From Actinophytocola algeriensis (GTDB taxonomy: Bacteria; Actinomycetota; Actinomycetes; Mycobacteriales; Pseudonocardiaceae), in contig NZ_JACHJQ010000006.1 in the NCBI RefSeq assembly GCF_014203735.1, positions 868,479 through 932,478 on the forward strand: DNA of 64,000 nt. Direction: 5' to 3'. The notes under the pieces are model-generated. The model ran no database searches. It was not told the origin of the DNA and saw only the letters and a list, made by a program, of their open reading frames with translations. Positions 25,473 to 34,980 of the stretch are shown here, in pieces. Numbering within the stretch: position 1 is the stretch's first letter; each line of letters begins with the position of its first letter. The position numbers were made by a program, and so were the translations under genes.

Positions 25473-25602
25473 CACGGCCTCGCTCCGCTCGGCGTTCGCG
25501 GGCCTCTACCCGGCGTCTTCCCTCCCTGCGCTGCTCACTCGCTCGTGACCGAGCTCCCTCCGCTGCTCACTCAGTCCAGACACCGGCGGCCCGCTCATGA
25601 CA
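25468..25602. repeat. 119-bp insert flanked by 8-bp direct repeats between permeases
   Basis: TCATGACA occurs at 25468-25475, where it forms the expected ATGA stop-start overlap, and again at 25595-25602 at the present start of the second permease. The 119 bp between carry two copies of a CCTCC(ctg)CGCTGCTCACTC motif. The arrangement looks like an insertion with target duplication, or a local duplication, that separated two once-coupled genes. Confidence 0.5.
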
Positions 25603-26409
25603 AGGAGACTCGTCGTCGGCGTCCTCGCGATCCTCGCGGTGCTGACGCTGTTCCCGTTCCTGCTGGTGCTGCTCAACGCGTTCAAGTCACCGGGTGACTA
25701 CACGACCGGTGGCCCGCTGGCGCTGCCGGACGCCCTGTACTTCCAGGGCATCGTGGACTTCTGGGTCCGCGTCGACTTCGGTCAGAAGCTGGTCAACAGC
25801 ACGGTGATCGCCGGTTCGGTCGCGGTGCTCGCGGTGCTGGTGTCGGTCCTCACGGCGTACGCGCTCGGCATCGGCCGCGTCAAGGGTCGCCTGTGGATCG
25901 TCGCGGTCTTCCTGCTGGCGAACCTGATGCCGCAGGAGGCGCTGGTCTACCCGCTGTACTTCCTCACGAAGGAGGTCGACCTCTACGACACGAGGCTCGC
26001 GGTGATCATCATCTTCACCGCGATCCAGGCCGCGTTCGGCACCTACCTGCTGTCCTCGGTGCTGTCGACGTTCCCGCGCGAGATCGTCGAGGCGGCACGG
26101 ATCGACGGCGCGAACCGGTGGCAGGTGCTGTGGCGCGTGGTCGTGCCGATCAGCTGGCCGACGCTGTCGGTACTGCTGGTGTTCTTCTTCATCTGGACGT
26201 GGAACGAGTTCTTCCTCCCGATGATCATGCTGGTCTCCAACGACAACCAGACGGTCCCGGTCGCACTCGGTGTGCTGCAGGGACAACGTCTGATGGACGC
26301 CACCGCGCAGAGCGCGTCGGCACTGCTCGGGATCATCCCGGCGGTGGTGTTCTTCCTGATCTTCCAACGGACACTGACACGGGGCATCGCGGTGGGAGCG
26401 GTCAAGTGA
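25597..26409 (+). CDS. Sugar ABC transporter permease (MalG/UgpE type)
   Basis: 270 residues with six membrane helices and the EAA loop EAARIDGANRWQVLWRVVVP. ATG 25597 has no clear ribosome site; the original start was probably the ATG at 25469 that overlaps the first permease's stop, before a 119-bp insertion. If the upstream ATG were used today the frame would run through the insert and not join this gene. Forms the transmembrane pore with the preceding permease. Confidence 0.9.
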   Translation: MTRRLVVGVLAILAVLTLFPFLLVLLNAFKSPGDYTTGGPLALPDALYFQGIVDFWVRVDFGQKLVNSTVIAGSVAVLAVLVSVLTAYALGIGRVKGRLWIVAVFLLANLMPQEALVYPLYFLTKEVDLYDTRLAVIIIFTAIQAAFGTYLLSSVLSTFPREIVEAARIDGANRWQVLWRVVVPISWPTLSVLLVFFFIWTWNEFFLPMIMLVSNDNQTVPVALGVLQGQRLMDATAQSASALLGIIPAVVFFLIFQRTLTRGIAVGAVK

Positions 26410-26460
26410 GCGGAGCTTGCGGAGCTTGCGGAGCTGTGAACGGAGCTTGCGGAGTGAACC
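26407..26460. repeat. Cluster of GGAGCTTGCGGA units after the permease
   Basis: Three units of CGGAGCTTGCGGAG-type sequence follow the permease stop TGA (26407-26409), ending in GGAGTGAACC. Same family as at 10649 and 22096. They fill the gap before the alpha-xylosidase gene. Confidence 0.55.
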
Positions 26461-26515
26461 GTCGAGCAGAGCAATCACACACAGGCCGTCACGGAGCCTG
26501 CGAGGGGACGGCGGC

Positions 26516-28765
26516 ATGAAGTTCACGGACGGGCACTGGATGATGCGCGAGGGTGTCACGCCCGCCTACCCCGTCGAGGTGCTCGACGTGGCGGAAACCC
26601 CTGACGGCCTCCGGGTCCTGGCGCCGACCTACCCGGTGCGCAGCAGGCGGGACCTGCAGAGCGGCGCGGTGCTGACCGTCGACCTCACCTCCCCGATGCC
26701 GGACGTGATCGGGGTGCGGGTCACCCACCACGCGGGCAGCGCCACGAGGTCGCCGCGGTTCGAGCTGTTCCCGTCGGGTCCGGCGCCGGCCGTGTCGGCC
26801 GAGAACGCCACCCTGACATCCGGGGCGTTGACAGTACGGGTGACTCGCAACCCGTGGCGGCTGGAGTTCGTCGCGGACGGCAGGGTCCTCACGTCCAGCG
26901 GCGAGAAAGATCTCGCGCTGATGTCCACACCGGACGGCACGCACGTGCGGGAGCGGCTGAACCTCGGGGTCGGCGACGCGGTCTACGGCATGGGTGAGCG
27001 GTTCGGCCCGCTGGCCAAGAACGGCCAGGTCGTCGACATCTGGAACGCCGACGGCGGCACCAGCAGCGAGCAGGCGTACAAGAACGTGCCGTTCTTCCTC
27101 ACCAACGCGGGCTACGGCGTGTTCGTCAACCACCCCGGGCTGGTGTCGTTCGAGGTGGGTTCCGAGGACGTGTCGAAGGTGCAGTTCAGCATCGAGGCGC
27201 AGTCCATGCAGTACTTCGTGATCCACGGTCCGACGCCGAAGGAGATCCTCGAGCGGTACACCGCGTTGACCGGCAGGCCCGCGCTGCCGCCGGCGTGGTC
27301 GTTCGGGTTGTGGCTGTCGACGTCGTTCAACACCGACTACGACGAGGCCACGGTCACCTCGTTCATCGAGGGCATGGCGGAGCGGGACCTGCCGCTGTCG
27401 GTGTTCCACTTCGACTGCTTCTGGATGCGGGAGCTGTCGTGGTGCGACTTCGAGTGGGACCCGAAGACCTTCCCGGACCCGCGCGGCATGCTCACGAGGC
27501 TGAAGGCACGCGGCCTGAAGGTGTGCGTGTGGATCAACCCCTATGTCGCGCAGCGGTCGGCGTTGTTCGAGGAGGGCAAGGCTCGCGGCTACTTCCTCAA
27601 GCGCCCCAACGGGGACGTGTGGCAGTGGGACCTGTGGCAGCCGGGTCAGGCGGTCGTGGACTTCTCCAACCCGGAGGCCCGCGAGTGGTACGCCGCGAAG
27701 CTCGACGCCTTGCTGGACATGGGGGTCGACTGCTTCAAGTCCGACTTCGGGGAGCGGATCCCGACCGACGTCACCTACTTCGACGGGTCCGACCCCGACG
27801 ACATGCACAACTACTACACCTACCTCTACAACAAGACCGTGTTCGACCTGCTGCGCAAGCGGCGCGGCGAGCGGGACGCGGTCGTGTTCGCGCGGTCGGC
27901 GACCGTCGGCACGCAGCAGTTCCCGGTGCACTGGGGCGGGGACAACCTGTCGACGCCGCAGTCGATGGCGGAGTCGCTGCGCGGTGGGCTGTCGCTGACG
28001 ATGTCCGGCTTCGGGTACTGGAGCCACGACATCGGCGGCTTCGAGGGCACCCCGGAGGCGTGGCTGTTCAAGCGGTGGATCGCGTTCGGGCTGCTGTCGT
28101 CGCACAGCCGCCTGCACGCGAACTACTCCTACCGCGTGCCGTGGGCGTTCGACGAGGAAGCCGTGGACGTGTTGCGGCGCTTCTCGAAGCTCAAGGCGAC
28201 GCTCATGCCGTACCTGTACCAGGCGGCACGGACCGCGCACCTCTCCGGGGTGCCGATGATGCGGGCGATGGTCGTGGAGTTCCCGGACGACCCGGCCTGC
28301 ACGCACCTCGACCGCCAGTACATGCTCGGCCCGGACCTGTTGGTGGCGCCCGTGTTCCGGGAGGACGGGGTCGTCGACTACTACGTCCCCGACGGTTCGT
28401 GGACCCACTACCTCACCGGCGAGGAGGTGACCGGGCCGCGCTGGGTGCGGGAGACGCACAGCGCCGACAGCGTGCCGCTGCTGGTCCGGCCCGGCGCGGT
28501 GCTGCCGGTCGGCGCGGTCGACGACCGGCCCGACTACTCCTACGCCGACGGCGTCACCCTGCACGTCTTCGGCCTGGCCGACGGTGCGTCGGTGACCACG
28601 GTCGTGCCCACGGTGTCCGGCGATGTGGCCTGCACCTTCACCACCACCCGGCGCGGCGGCACCGTCGAGGTGTCCGCCGACCAGCCGCTCGCCCGCTGGC
28701 GCGTCCGCGTCGCGGGTGCCGAACCCGTTGACGCAGAAGGATCCTCGCTCACCGTCCGACTCTGA
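26516..28765 (+). CDS. yicI: Alpha-xylosidase (GH31, YicI type)
   Basis: 749 residues without signal peptide. The match to E. coli YicI is strong through the active site: the nucleophile Asp in CFKSDFGERIPTDVTYFDGS, then FARSATVGTQQFPVHWGGD, SGFGYWSHDIGGFEG and SSHSRLHANYSYRVPWAF. It removes alpha-1,6-linked xylose from xyloglucan oligosaccharides or isoprimeverose in the cytoplasm. ATG 26516 is preceded by GAGGGGACGG. It sits in the same direction as the transporter and the GH3/GH35 genes. Confidence 0.93.
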   Translation: MKFTDGHWMMREGVTPAYPVEVLDVAETPDGLRVLAPTYPVRSRRDLQSGAVLTVDLTSPMPDVIGVRVTHHAGSATRSPRFELFPSGPAPAVSAENATLTSGALTVRVTRNPWRLEFVADGRVLTSSGEKDLALMSTPDGTHVRERLNLGVGDAVYGMGERFGPLAKNGQVVDIWNADGGTSSEQAYKNVPFFLTNAGYGVFVNHPGLVSFEVGSEDVSKVQFSIEAQSMQYFVIHGPTPKEILERYTALTGRPALPPAWSFGLWLSTSFNTDYDEATVTSFIEGMAERDLPLSVFHFDCFWMRELSWCDFEWDPKTFPDPRGMLTRLKARGLKVCVWINPYVAQRSALFEEGKARGYFLKRPNGDVWQWDLWQPGQAVVDFSNPEAREWYAAKLDALLDMGVDCFKSDFGERIPTDVTYFDGSDPDDMHNYYTYLYNKTVFDLLRKRRGERDAVVFARSATVGTQQFPVHWGGDNLSTPQSMAESLRGGLSLTMSGFGYWSHDIGGFEGTPEAWLFKRWIAFGLLSSHSRLHANYSYRVPWAFDEEAVDVLRRFSKLKATLMPYLYQAARTAHLSGVPMMRAMVVEFPDDPACTHLDRQYMLGPDLLVAPVFREDGVVDYYVPDGSWTHYLTGEEVTGPRWVRETHSADSVPLLVRPGAVLPVGAVDDRPDYSYADGVTLHVFGLADGASVTTVVPTVSGDVACTFTTTRRGGTVEVSADQPLARWRVRVAGAEPVDAEGSSLTVRL

Positions 28766-28781
28766 ACCCAATGGAGTGGTC

Positions 28782-31700
28782 ATGAGAAGACGTACTTTCC
28801 TGGCCGTTGCCGGAGCCGTGACCGCCGCGGTTGCCGCCCCGGTCCACGCGAGCGCGACGAGCTACCCGTTCCGCAACCACCGCCTCCCCGTCCGCGTCCG
28901 CGTCGAGGACCTGCTCGCCCGGCTCACGCTGCCGGAGAAGGTCTCATTGCTGCACCAATACCAGCCGGCGATCCCGCGCCTGGGCATGGCGCTGTTCAAG
29001 ACCGGCACCGAAGCACTGCACGGCATCGCGTGGTCGACCGACATCACCTCCACCCCCGACCCCGGCGCCGTGCGGACCGCGGTGGCGACCGTGTTCCCGC
29101 AGGCCGTCGGGCTCGCCACCACCTGGGACGCCGCGTTGATCAGGCGGGTCGGGTCGGTGGTCGGCGACGAGATCCGCGGGTACCACTCGGACAACCCGGT
29201 CGTGTGGGGTCTGAACGCGTGGGCTCCGGTGGTGAACCTGCTGCGCGACCCGCGCTGGGGCCGCAACGAGGAGGGCTACTCGGAGGACCCGTACCTGACC
29301 GGCGTGATCTCCACGGCGTACGCGGGTGGCATGGCCGGTGACGACCCGCGCCACCTCAAGACCGCGCCGACGCTGAAGCACTACCTGGCCAACAACAACG
29401 AGATCCGCCGCGACCGCACGTCGTCGAACCTGCGGCCGCGTGTGAAGCACGAGTACGACGAGGCCGCGTTCAAGCCCGCGATCGCAGCCGACGCGGCGAC
29501 CGGTGTGATGGCCGCGTACAACCTGGCCAACGGGCGGCCGATGACCGTGAGCCCGGACTTCGACGACGTGGTGCGGACCTGGACCGACCAGGTGCTGATG
29601 AACGTCACCGACGCGGGCAACCCCAACAACCTCATCGGCTCGCAGGCCTACTTCGCCACGCTCGCGGAGGCGGACGCGGCCACGCTGAAGGCCGGGCTGG
29701 ACAGCTTCACCGTCGACAACACGAACGCCACGCCGACGGTCGACGCGGTCAACACCGCACTGGCTCAGGGACTGCTGGCCGAGTCCGATGTGGACACCGC
29801 GGTCCGGCGCATCCTCACGATCCGGTTCCGGCTCGGCGAGTTCGACCCGGGCGGCGGCCCGTACGGCGGCATCACGATGGACGTGGTGAACAGCCCGGCG
29901 CACCGGCAGCTCGCGCGGGAGACCGCGGGGAAGGCCGTGGTGCTGCTGAAGAACGACGGCGCGCTCCCGTTGCGGCCGGCCGGCACGGTGGCCGTGGTCG
30001 GGCCGCTCGCCGACACGCTGTACACCGACTGGTACTCCGGGAAGCTGCCGTACGAGGTCACCCCGCGTGCCGGGATCGCGGCACGGGTCACCGTCACCGG
30101 CAGCGAGGCGGTCGACCGGATCGCACTGCGCACCACTGACGGCCGGTACGTCACCGCCGGGTCCGGTGACGGTGGCGCCGAACTGGTCACCTCCGGTCTC
30201 TCGGCCGGGACGGAACGGCAGTTCGACGTGTTCGACTGGGGCCAGGGCGTCGTGACGTTGCGCAGCGTCGCGAACGGCAAGTACGTCGAACGGGCCGACT
30301 TCGGCCAGACCAGCGCGTTCGTGAACCGGGCGCCGCAGCCCCGCGACTGGTTCGTGCAGCAGCAGTTCACGTTCGAGGACGCCGGTGACGGCGCGGTGGT
30401 CGTCAAGTACGTCGGCTACGAGACCGTGAACGACTGGGAGGGCCCCAACAACTACCTCACGGTGGCCGCCGACGGCCGCGTCCTGCTGGGCTCCCCGGAC
30501 GCGGCGGGCGCGACTCCGTTCATCAAAGAGACGGTGTCGAGTGGCATCGACGACGCCGTCGCGTCCGTGGCGGGCGCGGACGCGGCGGTCGTCGTGGTCG
30601 GCAGCATGCCGTTCATCAACGGCCGCGAGGACCACGACCGCACCACGATGGCACTCGCGGAGGGCCAGTCCGCGCTGATCAGGGCGGTGCACGCGGCGAA
30701 CCCGAACACGGTCGTGGTGGTGGAGAACAGCTACCCGACCACGCTCACGTGGGAGCAGGACAACATCCCGGCGATCCTGTGGACCACGCACGCGGGGCAG
30801 GAGACCGGGCACGCGATCGCGGACGTGCTGGTCGGCGACGTCAACCCGGCGGGGCGGCTCACGCAGACGTGGTACCGGTCCGACGCGGACCTGCCGGACA
30901 TCCTCGAGTACGACATCATCAAGGCCCGCCGCACCTACCAGTACTTCGACGGCGATCCGCTGTACCCGTTCGGGCACGGTCTGTCCTACAGCACGTTCCG
31001 GTACGGGCGACTGGCGATCGAGTCGCCGCTGAAGGTGAGCGTGCCGGTCACCAACACATCCGACCGGGCGGGCGACGAGGTCGTCCAGCTGTACACGCAC
31101 CAGCGCGAGTCACGCGACCCGCGACCGAACCTGACGTTGCGGGCGTTCCAGCGCGTGCACCTGCGGCCGGGGCAGACGAAGACGGTCCGGTTCTCGGTGC
31201 CGGTGCAGGACCTGGCGCACTGGGACGTGACCCGCGGCCGCTGGGTCGTCGAGGGCGGCACCTACGACGTGCTGGTCGGCGCGTCCTCGGCCGACATCCG
31301 GCAGCGCGGCACGGTGCGGGTGAAGGGCGAGACGATCCCTGCCCGCGACCTGTCCCGCACCACGCGGGCGGTCGACTTCGACGACTACACGGGGGTGTCC
31401 CTGGTGGACACGTCGAAGGAACGCGGCGACTCGGTCGGCGGACCGGGCTGGGTCTCCTTCCACGACAGCGAGCTGCGGCGGGCGCGCACGTTCACCGCGA
31501 GGGTCGCGGGCGCGGGCGCGATCGAGATCCGGCTGGGCGGCCCGACCGGGAAGCGTGTCGGGACCGCCACGTCGCCGGGCACGGCCGACAAGTACACCTA
31601 CACCTCTGTCTCCACCGCGCTGACCGGCGCGGACGGCAGGCACGACGTGTTCCTGGTGATCACGGGTGACCTGCGCGTCGACACGTTCTCGCTGCGATGA
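28782..31700 (+). CDS. Secreted GH3 beta-glycosidase with extra C-terminal domains
   Basis: 972 residues. A Tat signal starts the protein (MRRRTFLAVAGAVTAAVAA). The GH3 barrel holds the presumed nucleophile Asp in MNVTDAGNPNNL; the second GH3 domain holds GREDHDRTTMALAEGQ. Between them, residues ~440-590 are an inserted beta-rich module with fascin/trefoil-like repeats (ALRTTDGRYVTAGS; TLRSVANGKYVERAD). A fibronectin-III-like domain (~743-830) and a CBM6-like module (~855-972) follow. The enzyme likely releases glucose or xylose from beta-linked oligosaccharides outside the membrane. Its stop overlaps the GH35 start as ATGA. Confidence 0.9.
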   Translation: MRRRTFLAVAGAVTAAVAAPVHASATSYPFRNHRLPVRVRVEDLLARLTLPEKVSLLHQYQPAIPRLGMALFKTGTEALHGIAWSTDITSTPDPGAVRTAVATVFPQAVGLATTWDAALIRRVGSVVGDEIRGYHSDNPVVWGLNAWAPVVNLLRDPRWGRNEEGYSEDPYLTGVISTAYAGGMAGDDPRHLKTAPTLKHYLANNNEIRRDRTSSNLRPRVKHEYDEAAFKPAIAADAATGVMAAYNLANGRPMTVSPDFDDVVRTWTDQVLMNVTDAGNPNNLIGSQAYFATLAEADAATLKAGLDSFTVDNTNATPTVDAVNTALAQGLLAESDVDTAVRRILTIRFRLGEFDPGGGPYGGITMDVVNSPAHRQLARETAGKAVVLLKNDGALPLRPAGTVAVVGPLADTLYTDWYSGKLPYEVTPRAGIAARVTVTGSEAVDRIALRTTDGRYVTAGSGDGGAELVTSGLSAGTERQFDVFDWGQGVVTLRSVANGKYVERADFGQTSAFVNRAPQPRDWFVQQQFTFEDAGDGAVVVKYVGYETVNDWEGPNNYLTVAADGRVLLGSPDAAGATPFIKETVSSGIDDAVASVAGADAAVVVVGSMPFINGREDHDRTTMALAEGQSALIRAVHAANPNTVVVVENSYPTTLTWEQDNIPAILWTTHAGQETGHAIADVLVGDVNPAGRLTQTWYRSDADLPDILEYDIIKARRTYQYFDGDPLYPFGHGLSYSTFRYGRLAIESPLKVSVPVTNTSDRAGDEVVQLYTHQRESRDPRPNLTLRAFQRVHLRPGQTKTVRFSVPVQDLAHWDVTRGRWVVEGGTYDVLVGASSADIRQRGTVRVKGETIPARDLSRTTRAVDFDDYTGVSLVDTSKERGDSVGGPGWVSFHDSELRRARTFTARVAGAGAIEIRLGGPTGKRVGTATSPGTADKYTYTSVSTALTGADGRHDVFLVITGDLRVDTFSLR

Positions 31701-34408
31701 GGCGCCTGGCGCTGCTGCTGGTGTTGCTGCTGGTCACGGGCGCTGCCACGCCCGTGGCCGCGGCAGCCCCGGCACACACCGTGAGCTACGACAGGTACTC
31801 GCTGAAGGTGGACGGCGAGCGGGTGTTCCTGTGGAGCGGCGAGTTCCACTACTTCCGCCTGCCGAGCCCGGAGCTGTGGCGGGACGTGCTGGAGAAGATC
31901 CGCGCCGCCGGGTTCAACGGCGTCTCGCTGTACTTCAACTGGGCGTACCACTCGCCCGCGCCCGGCGAGTACGACTTCTCCGGCGTGCGGGACGTGGACC
32001 GGCTGCTGCGGCTCACCGAGGAACTGGGGCTGTACGTGGTCGCGCGGCCCGGCCCGTACATCAACGCCGAGGTCAGCGGCGGCGGTTTCCCCGCGTGGCT
32101 CAAGCAGGTCGACGGCCGGGCGCGCTCGAGCGACCCCGGCTACACCGCGGCGTACCGCGAGTGGCTGTCGCACATCAACCCGATCCTCGCGCGGCACCAG
32201 ATCACCCGCGGCGGCTCGGTGATCGCGTACAACGTGGAGAACGAGTACGCGGCCAACACCGACGCCCAGTACATGCAGGACCTGCAGGACACCGCGCGGG
32301 CGGCCGGGATCGACGTGCCGATCACGCACAACCAGTGCTGCGACGCGTCATGGACCCCGACCTGGGCGTCCGGTCTCGGCGCCGTGCAGATCCCCGGGGT
32401 GGACGACTACCCGCAGTCGTTCGAGTGCCAGACCCCGGACGTCTGGGGGCCGTGGGGTCCGGGGACGACGGAACGGTTGTCGGACAACGCACCCGTGTAC
32501 GCGGCCGAGTACCAGGCGGGGGCGATCGACCTCAACCGCGCCGGGTACGACCGCTGCCGCGAGCTGACCGGCCCGTCGTACATGCGGTACTTCTACAAGT
32601 CGAACCTGATCACCAGCGGCGCCACCATGTTCGGCTACTACATGGCGTTCGGCGGCACGAACTGGGGCTGGCTGGGCCAGCCGAACGACGTGTACACGTC
32701 CTACGACTACGGCGCGGCGATCACCGAGTCGCGGCAGCTGACGGACAAGTACGCCGAGTTCAAACGGCAGGGCTACTTCGTGCGCGCGGTGGAACCGTTG
32801 CGGCACACGGACACCGCGACCGCACCACCGTCCTCCGATGCGGCAGTGGAGACGTTGGCACGGGCGAACCCTTCGACGGGAACACAGTTCGTGCTCGCCC
32901 GCTCGCTGGACGGTGGCTCGTCCACACTGGACTGGTCGACGCCGGACGGGCGGTACTCCGTGCCGGTCACGGTCGGCGCGCGGGACGCTCTCGTGCTGGT
33001 CGCCGGGTACGACCTGGGCGGACAGCGGCTCGTGTGGTCGTCGTCGGAGCTGATGACGCACACCCGCTCCGGTGGCCGCGATGTGGCGTTGCTGTACGGG
33101 CGTACGGGAACCGATGGGTCGACCGTGTTGCGGTACGGGTCGCGGCCGGCCGTGCAGGTCCTGGCCGGGTCGGTCCGGTCGTCGTTCGCGGGCGGTGACC
33201 TGAAGCTCGACTACCGGCACGAAGGCCTGTCCCGGGTGCTGGTGACCGGTGGCGGCCGCCCGCCGATGCTGTTGCTGCTGGGCACGAACGAGACCGCGGC
33301 GGAGTTCTGGCAGTTCGGATCGGTGCTGGTGCGGAGCCCGTCGCTGGTCCGCGACGCGACGGTGTCCGGCTCGACGGTGACGCTGCGGGCGGACACGTCG
33401 GCGCGGACGTCGGTGGAGGTGTTCGCCCCGGCCCGGCGGCTGGTCGTGGGGCACGGCGTGGTGCCGACGCGCACGACGTCGAGCGGGTCGCTGGCCGGCA
33501 CCCTGCGTGGCCCGGACCCGGTGCGGCTGCCCACGTTGACGGGCTGGCGCACGCAGCGCGAGCCGGTCGCGGACGACTCGGGCTGGACCGTGGCCGACCG
33601 GGGACTCCCCTCGGGCACCTACGGCTACGACCAGGGGCACGTCTGGTACCGCGGCCACTTCACCGCGGGCGGCACGGAAACCGCGGTGAAGCTGAACGCG
33701 ATCACCGGCAAGAACGGCGTCTACCAGGTGTGGCTGAACGGCACGTACCTCGGCTGGGCCAAGGGCGGCACACAGGCCGACTCGGACGCACCCGTCAACC
33801 CGGACCCCGGTCCCGGCACGTTCACGCTGCCACCGCTGGCGCCCGGCACACCCGCGGTGCTGTCGGTCCTGGTCGGCAACATGGGCCACAACGACGACTG
33901 GACCGCCGACGACACCCGCTTCAAACAGCCGCGCGGGCTGGTCGGCGCGGCGCTGATCGGTGCCGATACGCCCGTCTCCTGGCGGTTGCGGGGCAACGAA
34001 CCGGACCCGGTCCGGGGCCCCTTCAACACCGGTGGCCTGCTGGGCGAACGGGCGGGCTGGCACCTGCCGGGTCACAGGTCAGGTGACTGGCGACCCGCGC
34101 CGGACACGCTCGCGCCCGGCGTCACGTGGTACCGCACGGAGTTCGCACTCGACTTGCCACGTGACCAGGACGTGCCGGTGGCGCTGCGGTTCGACGGCAC
34201 CGGCGCCTACCGCGTGCTGATGTACGTGAACGGCTGGCAGATGGGCCAGTTCACGGCGGACCTGGGGCCACAGAAGGAGTTCGTCCTCCCGGCCGGGGTG
34301 CTGCGCACGCACGGGAAGAACACCGTCGCCCTGGCGGTGATCGCGTTGGAGGAGAGCACACCGGGCCCGGTCAGCCTGGTGCCGCTGGCCAACCACCGGG
34401 TGCGGTAG
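31697..34408 (+). CDS. Secreted beta-galactosidase (GH35)
   Basis: 903 residues. A Sec signal peptide (RLALLLVLLLVTGAATPVAA) precedes the GH35 barrel: FLWSGEFHYFRLPSPELWRD, the acid/base Glu in AYNVENEYAAN and the nucleophile Glu in VYAAEYQAGAID. C-terminal beta-sandwich domains (KNGVYQVWLNGTYLGWAKGG; GAYRVLMYVNGWQMGQFTAD) are galactose-binding-like. It would strip terminal beta-galactose from galactosylated oligosaccharides such as xyloglucan side chains. Last gene of the locus, translationally coupled to the GH3 gene and closed by a strong terminator. Confidence 0.92.
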   Translation: MRRLALLLVLLLVTGAATPVAAAAPAHTVSYDRYSLKVDGERVFLWSGEFHYFRLPSPELWRDVLEKIRAAGFNGVSLYFNWAYHSPAPGEYDFSGVRDVDRLLRLTEELGLYVVARPGPYINAEVSGGGFPAWLKQVDGRARSSDPGYTAAYREWLSHINPILARHQITRGGSVIAYNVENEYAANTDAQYMQDLQDTARAAGIDVPITHNQCCDASWTPTWASGLGAVQIPGVDDYPQSFECQTPDVWGPWGPGTTERLSDNAPVYAAEYQAGAIDLNRAGYDRCRELTGPSYMRYFYKSNLITSGATMFGYYMAFGGTNWGWLGQPNDVYTSYDYGAAITESRQLTDKYAEFKRQGYFVRAVEPLRHTDTATAPPSSDAAVETLARANPSTGTQFVLARSLDGGSSTLDWSTPDGRYSVPVTVGARDALVLVAGYDLGGQRLVWSSSELMTHTRSGGRDVALLYGRTGTDGSTVLRYGSRPAVQVLAGSVRSSFAGGDLKLDYRHEGLSRVLVTGGGRPPMLLLLGTNETAAEFWQFGSVLVRSPSLVRDATVSGSTVTLRADTSARTSVEVFAPARRLVVGHGVVPTRTTSSGSLAGTLRGPDPVRLPTLTGWRTQREPVADDSGWTVADRGLPSGTYGYDQGHVWYRGHFTAGGTETAVKLNAITGKNGVYQVWLNGTYLGWAKGGTQADSDAPVNPDPGPGTFTLPPLAPGTPAVLSVLVGNMGHNDDWTADDTRFKQPRGLVGAALIGADTPVSWRLRGNEPDPVRGPFNTGGLLGERAGWHLPGHRSGDWRPAPDTLAPGVTWYRTEFALDLPRDQDVPVALRFDGTGAYRVLMYVNGWQMGQFTADLGPQKEFVLPAGVLRTHGKNTVALAVIALEESTPGPVSLVPLANHRVR

Positions 34409-34414
34409 GGACGT

Positions 34415-34446
34415 GGTCCCGCGCCCGTCCGGCCGGGCGCGGGACC
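34415..34446. terminator. Bidirectional hairpin terminator
   Basis: Perfect 12-bp arms GGTCCCGCGCCC and GGGCGCGGGACC with an 8-nt loop, lying exactly between the convergent GH35 and kinase genes (7 and 3 bp from their stops). Confidence 0.8.
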
Positions 34447-34448
34447 GC

Positions 34449-34976
34449 CTACACCGCCGCCTCGTCCAGTCCTGCCAGCAGCGCGTCCACAGTGGACCGC
34501 GGAGTCAGGTCCGTCGAGTCGAGCCACAGCCCGCGCCTCGGCATCGCCCGCAGGCCCTGGTCGAGGTCCTCGACCGTCCACGCGCCGTAACCGGTCTTGG
34601 CCCGCCCCGCCTCGCGCTCGGCCACCACGGCGGGCGACGGCGCCAGCACCACCAGGTACCTCGGCCGCGTGCGCACCGCGTCCAGCAGTTCGTCGACGTG
34701 GTCGCCCAGCAGCACGTCCTGCACGACCGCCGTGAACCCGGCGTCGGCGTACCCGTCGGCCACCGTCGCGGTCAGCCGGTGCCGCAACCGCAGCTGCGCC
34801 ACCGCGTCCTCCTCCGCGCCGGGCGTCATGTCGGCCCGCCCGGACACGATCATCCGGCGGAACAGGTCACCCCGCACGTGCGCCGCCCTCGGCAGCCGTT
34901 CGGCGAGCAGCTGCGCGACCGTCGACTTGCCCGCCGCCATGATCCCGGTGATCACCACCACCGCCGGTCCGAGCAC
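34449..34976 (-). CDS. P-loop kinase-like protein
   Basis: 175 residues. The Walker A motif is VITGIMAAGKSTVAQLLAER, with HVRGDLFRRM following as in chloramphenicol phosphotransferase-like or zeta-toxin-like small-molecule kinases. The phosphate acceptor is unknown. GTG 34976. It follows the FabG-like gene by 4 bp, and both follow the ABC-F gene, so three genes form one transcript. Confidence 0.8.
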   Translation of the reverse strand: MLGPAVVVITGIMAAGKSTVAQLLAERLPRAAHVRGDLFRRMIVSGRADMTPGAEEDAVAQLRLRHRLTATVADGYADAGFTAVVQDVLLGDHVDELLDAVRTRPRYLVVLAPSPAVVAEREAGRAKTGYGAWTVEDLDQGLRAMPRRGLWLDSTDLTPRSTVDALLAGLDEAAV

Positions 34977-34980
34977 GACG

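Noticed and set aside
26489..28783. A 764-codon frame antisense to the alpha-xylosidase
   Set aside because: No recognisable domain, and the sense strand has a near-complete GH31 match.
28944..31100. A 718-codon frame antisense to the GH3 gene
   Set aside because: Same reasoning: wobble-driven open frame in GC-rich coding DNA.
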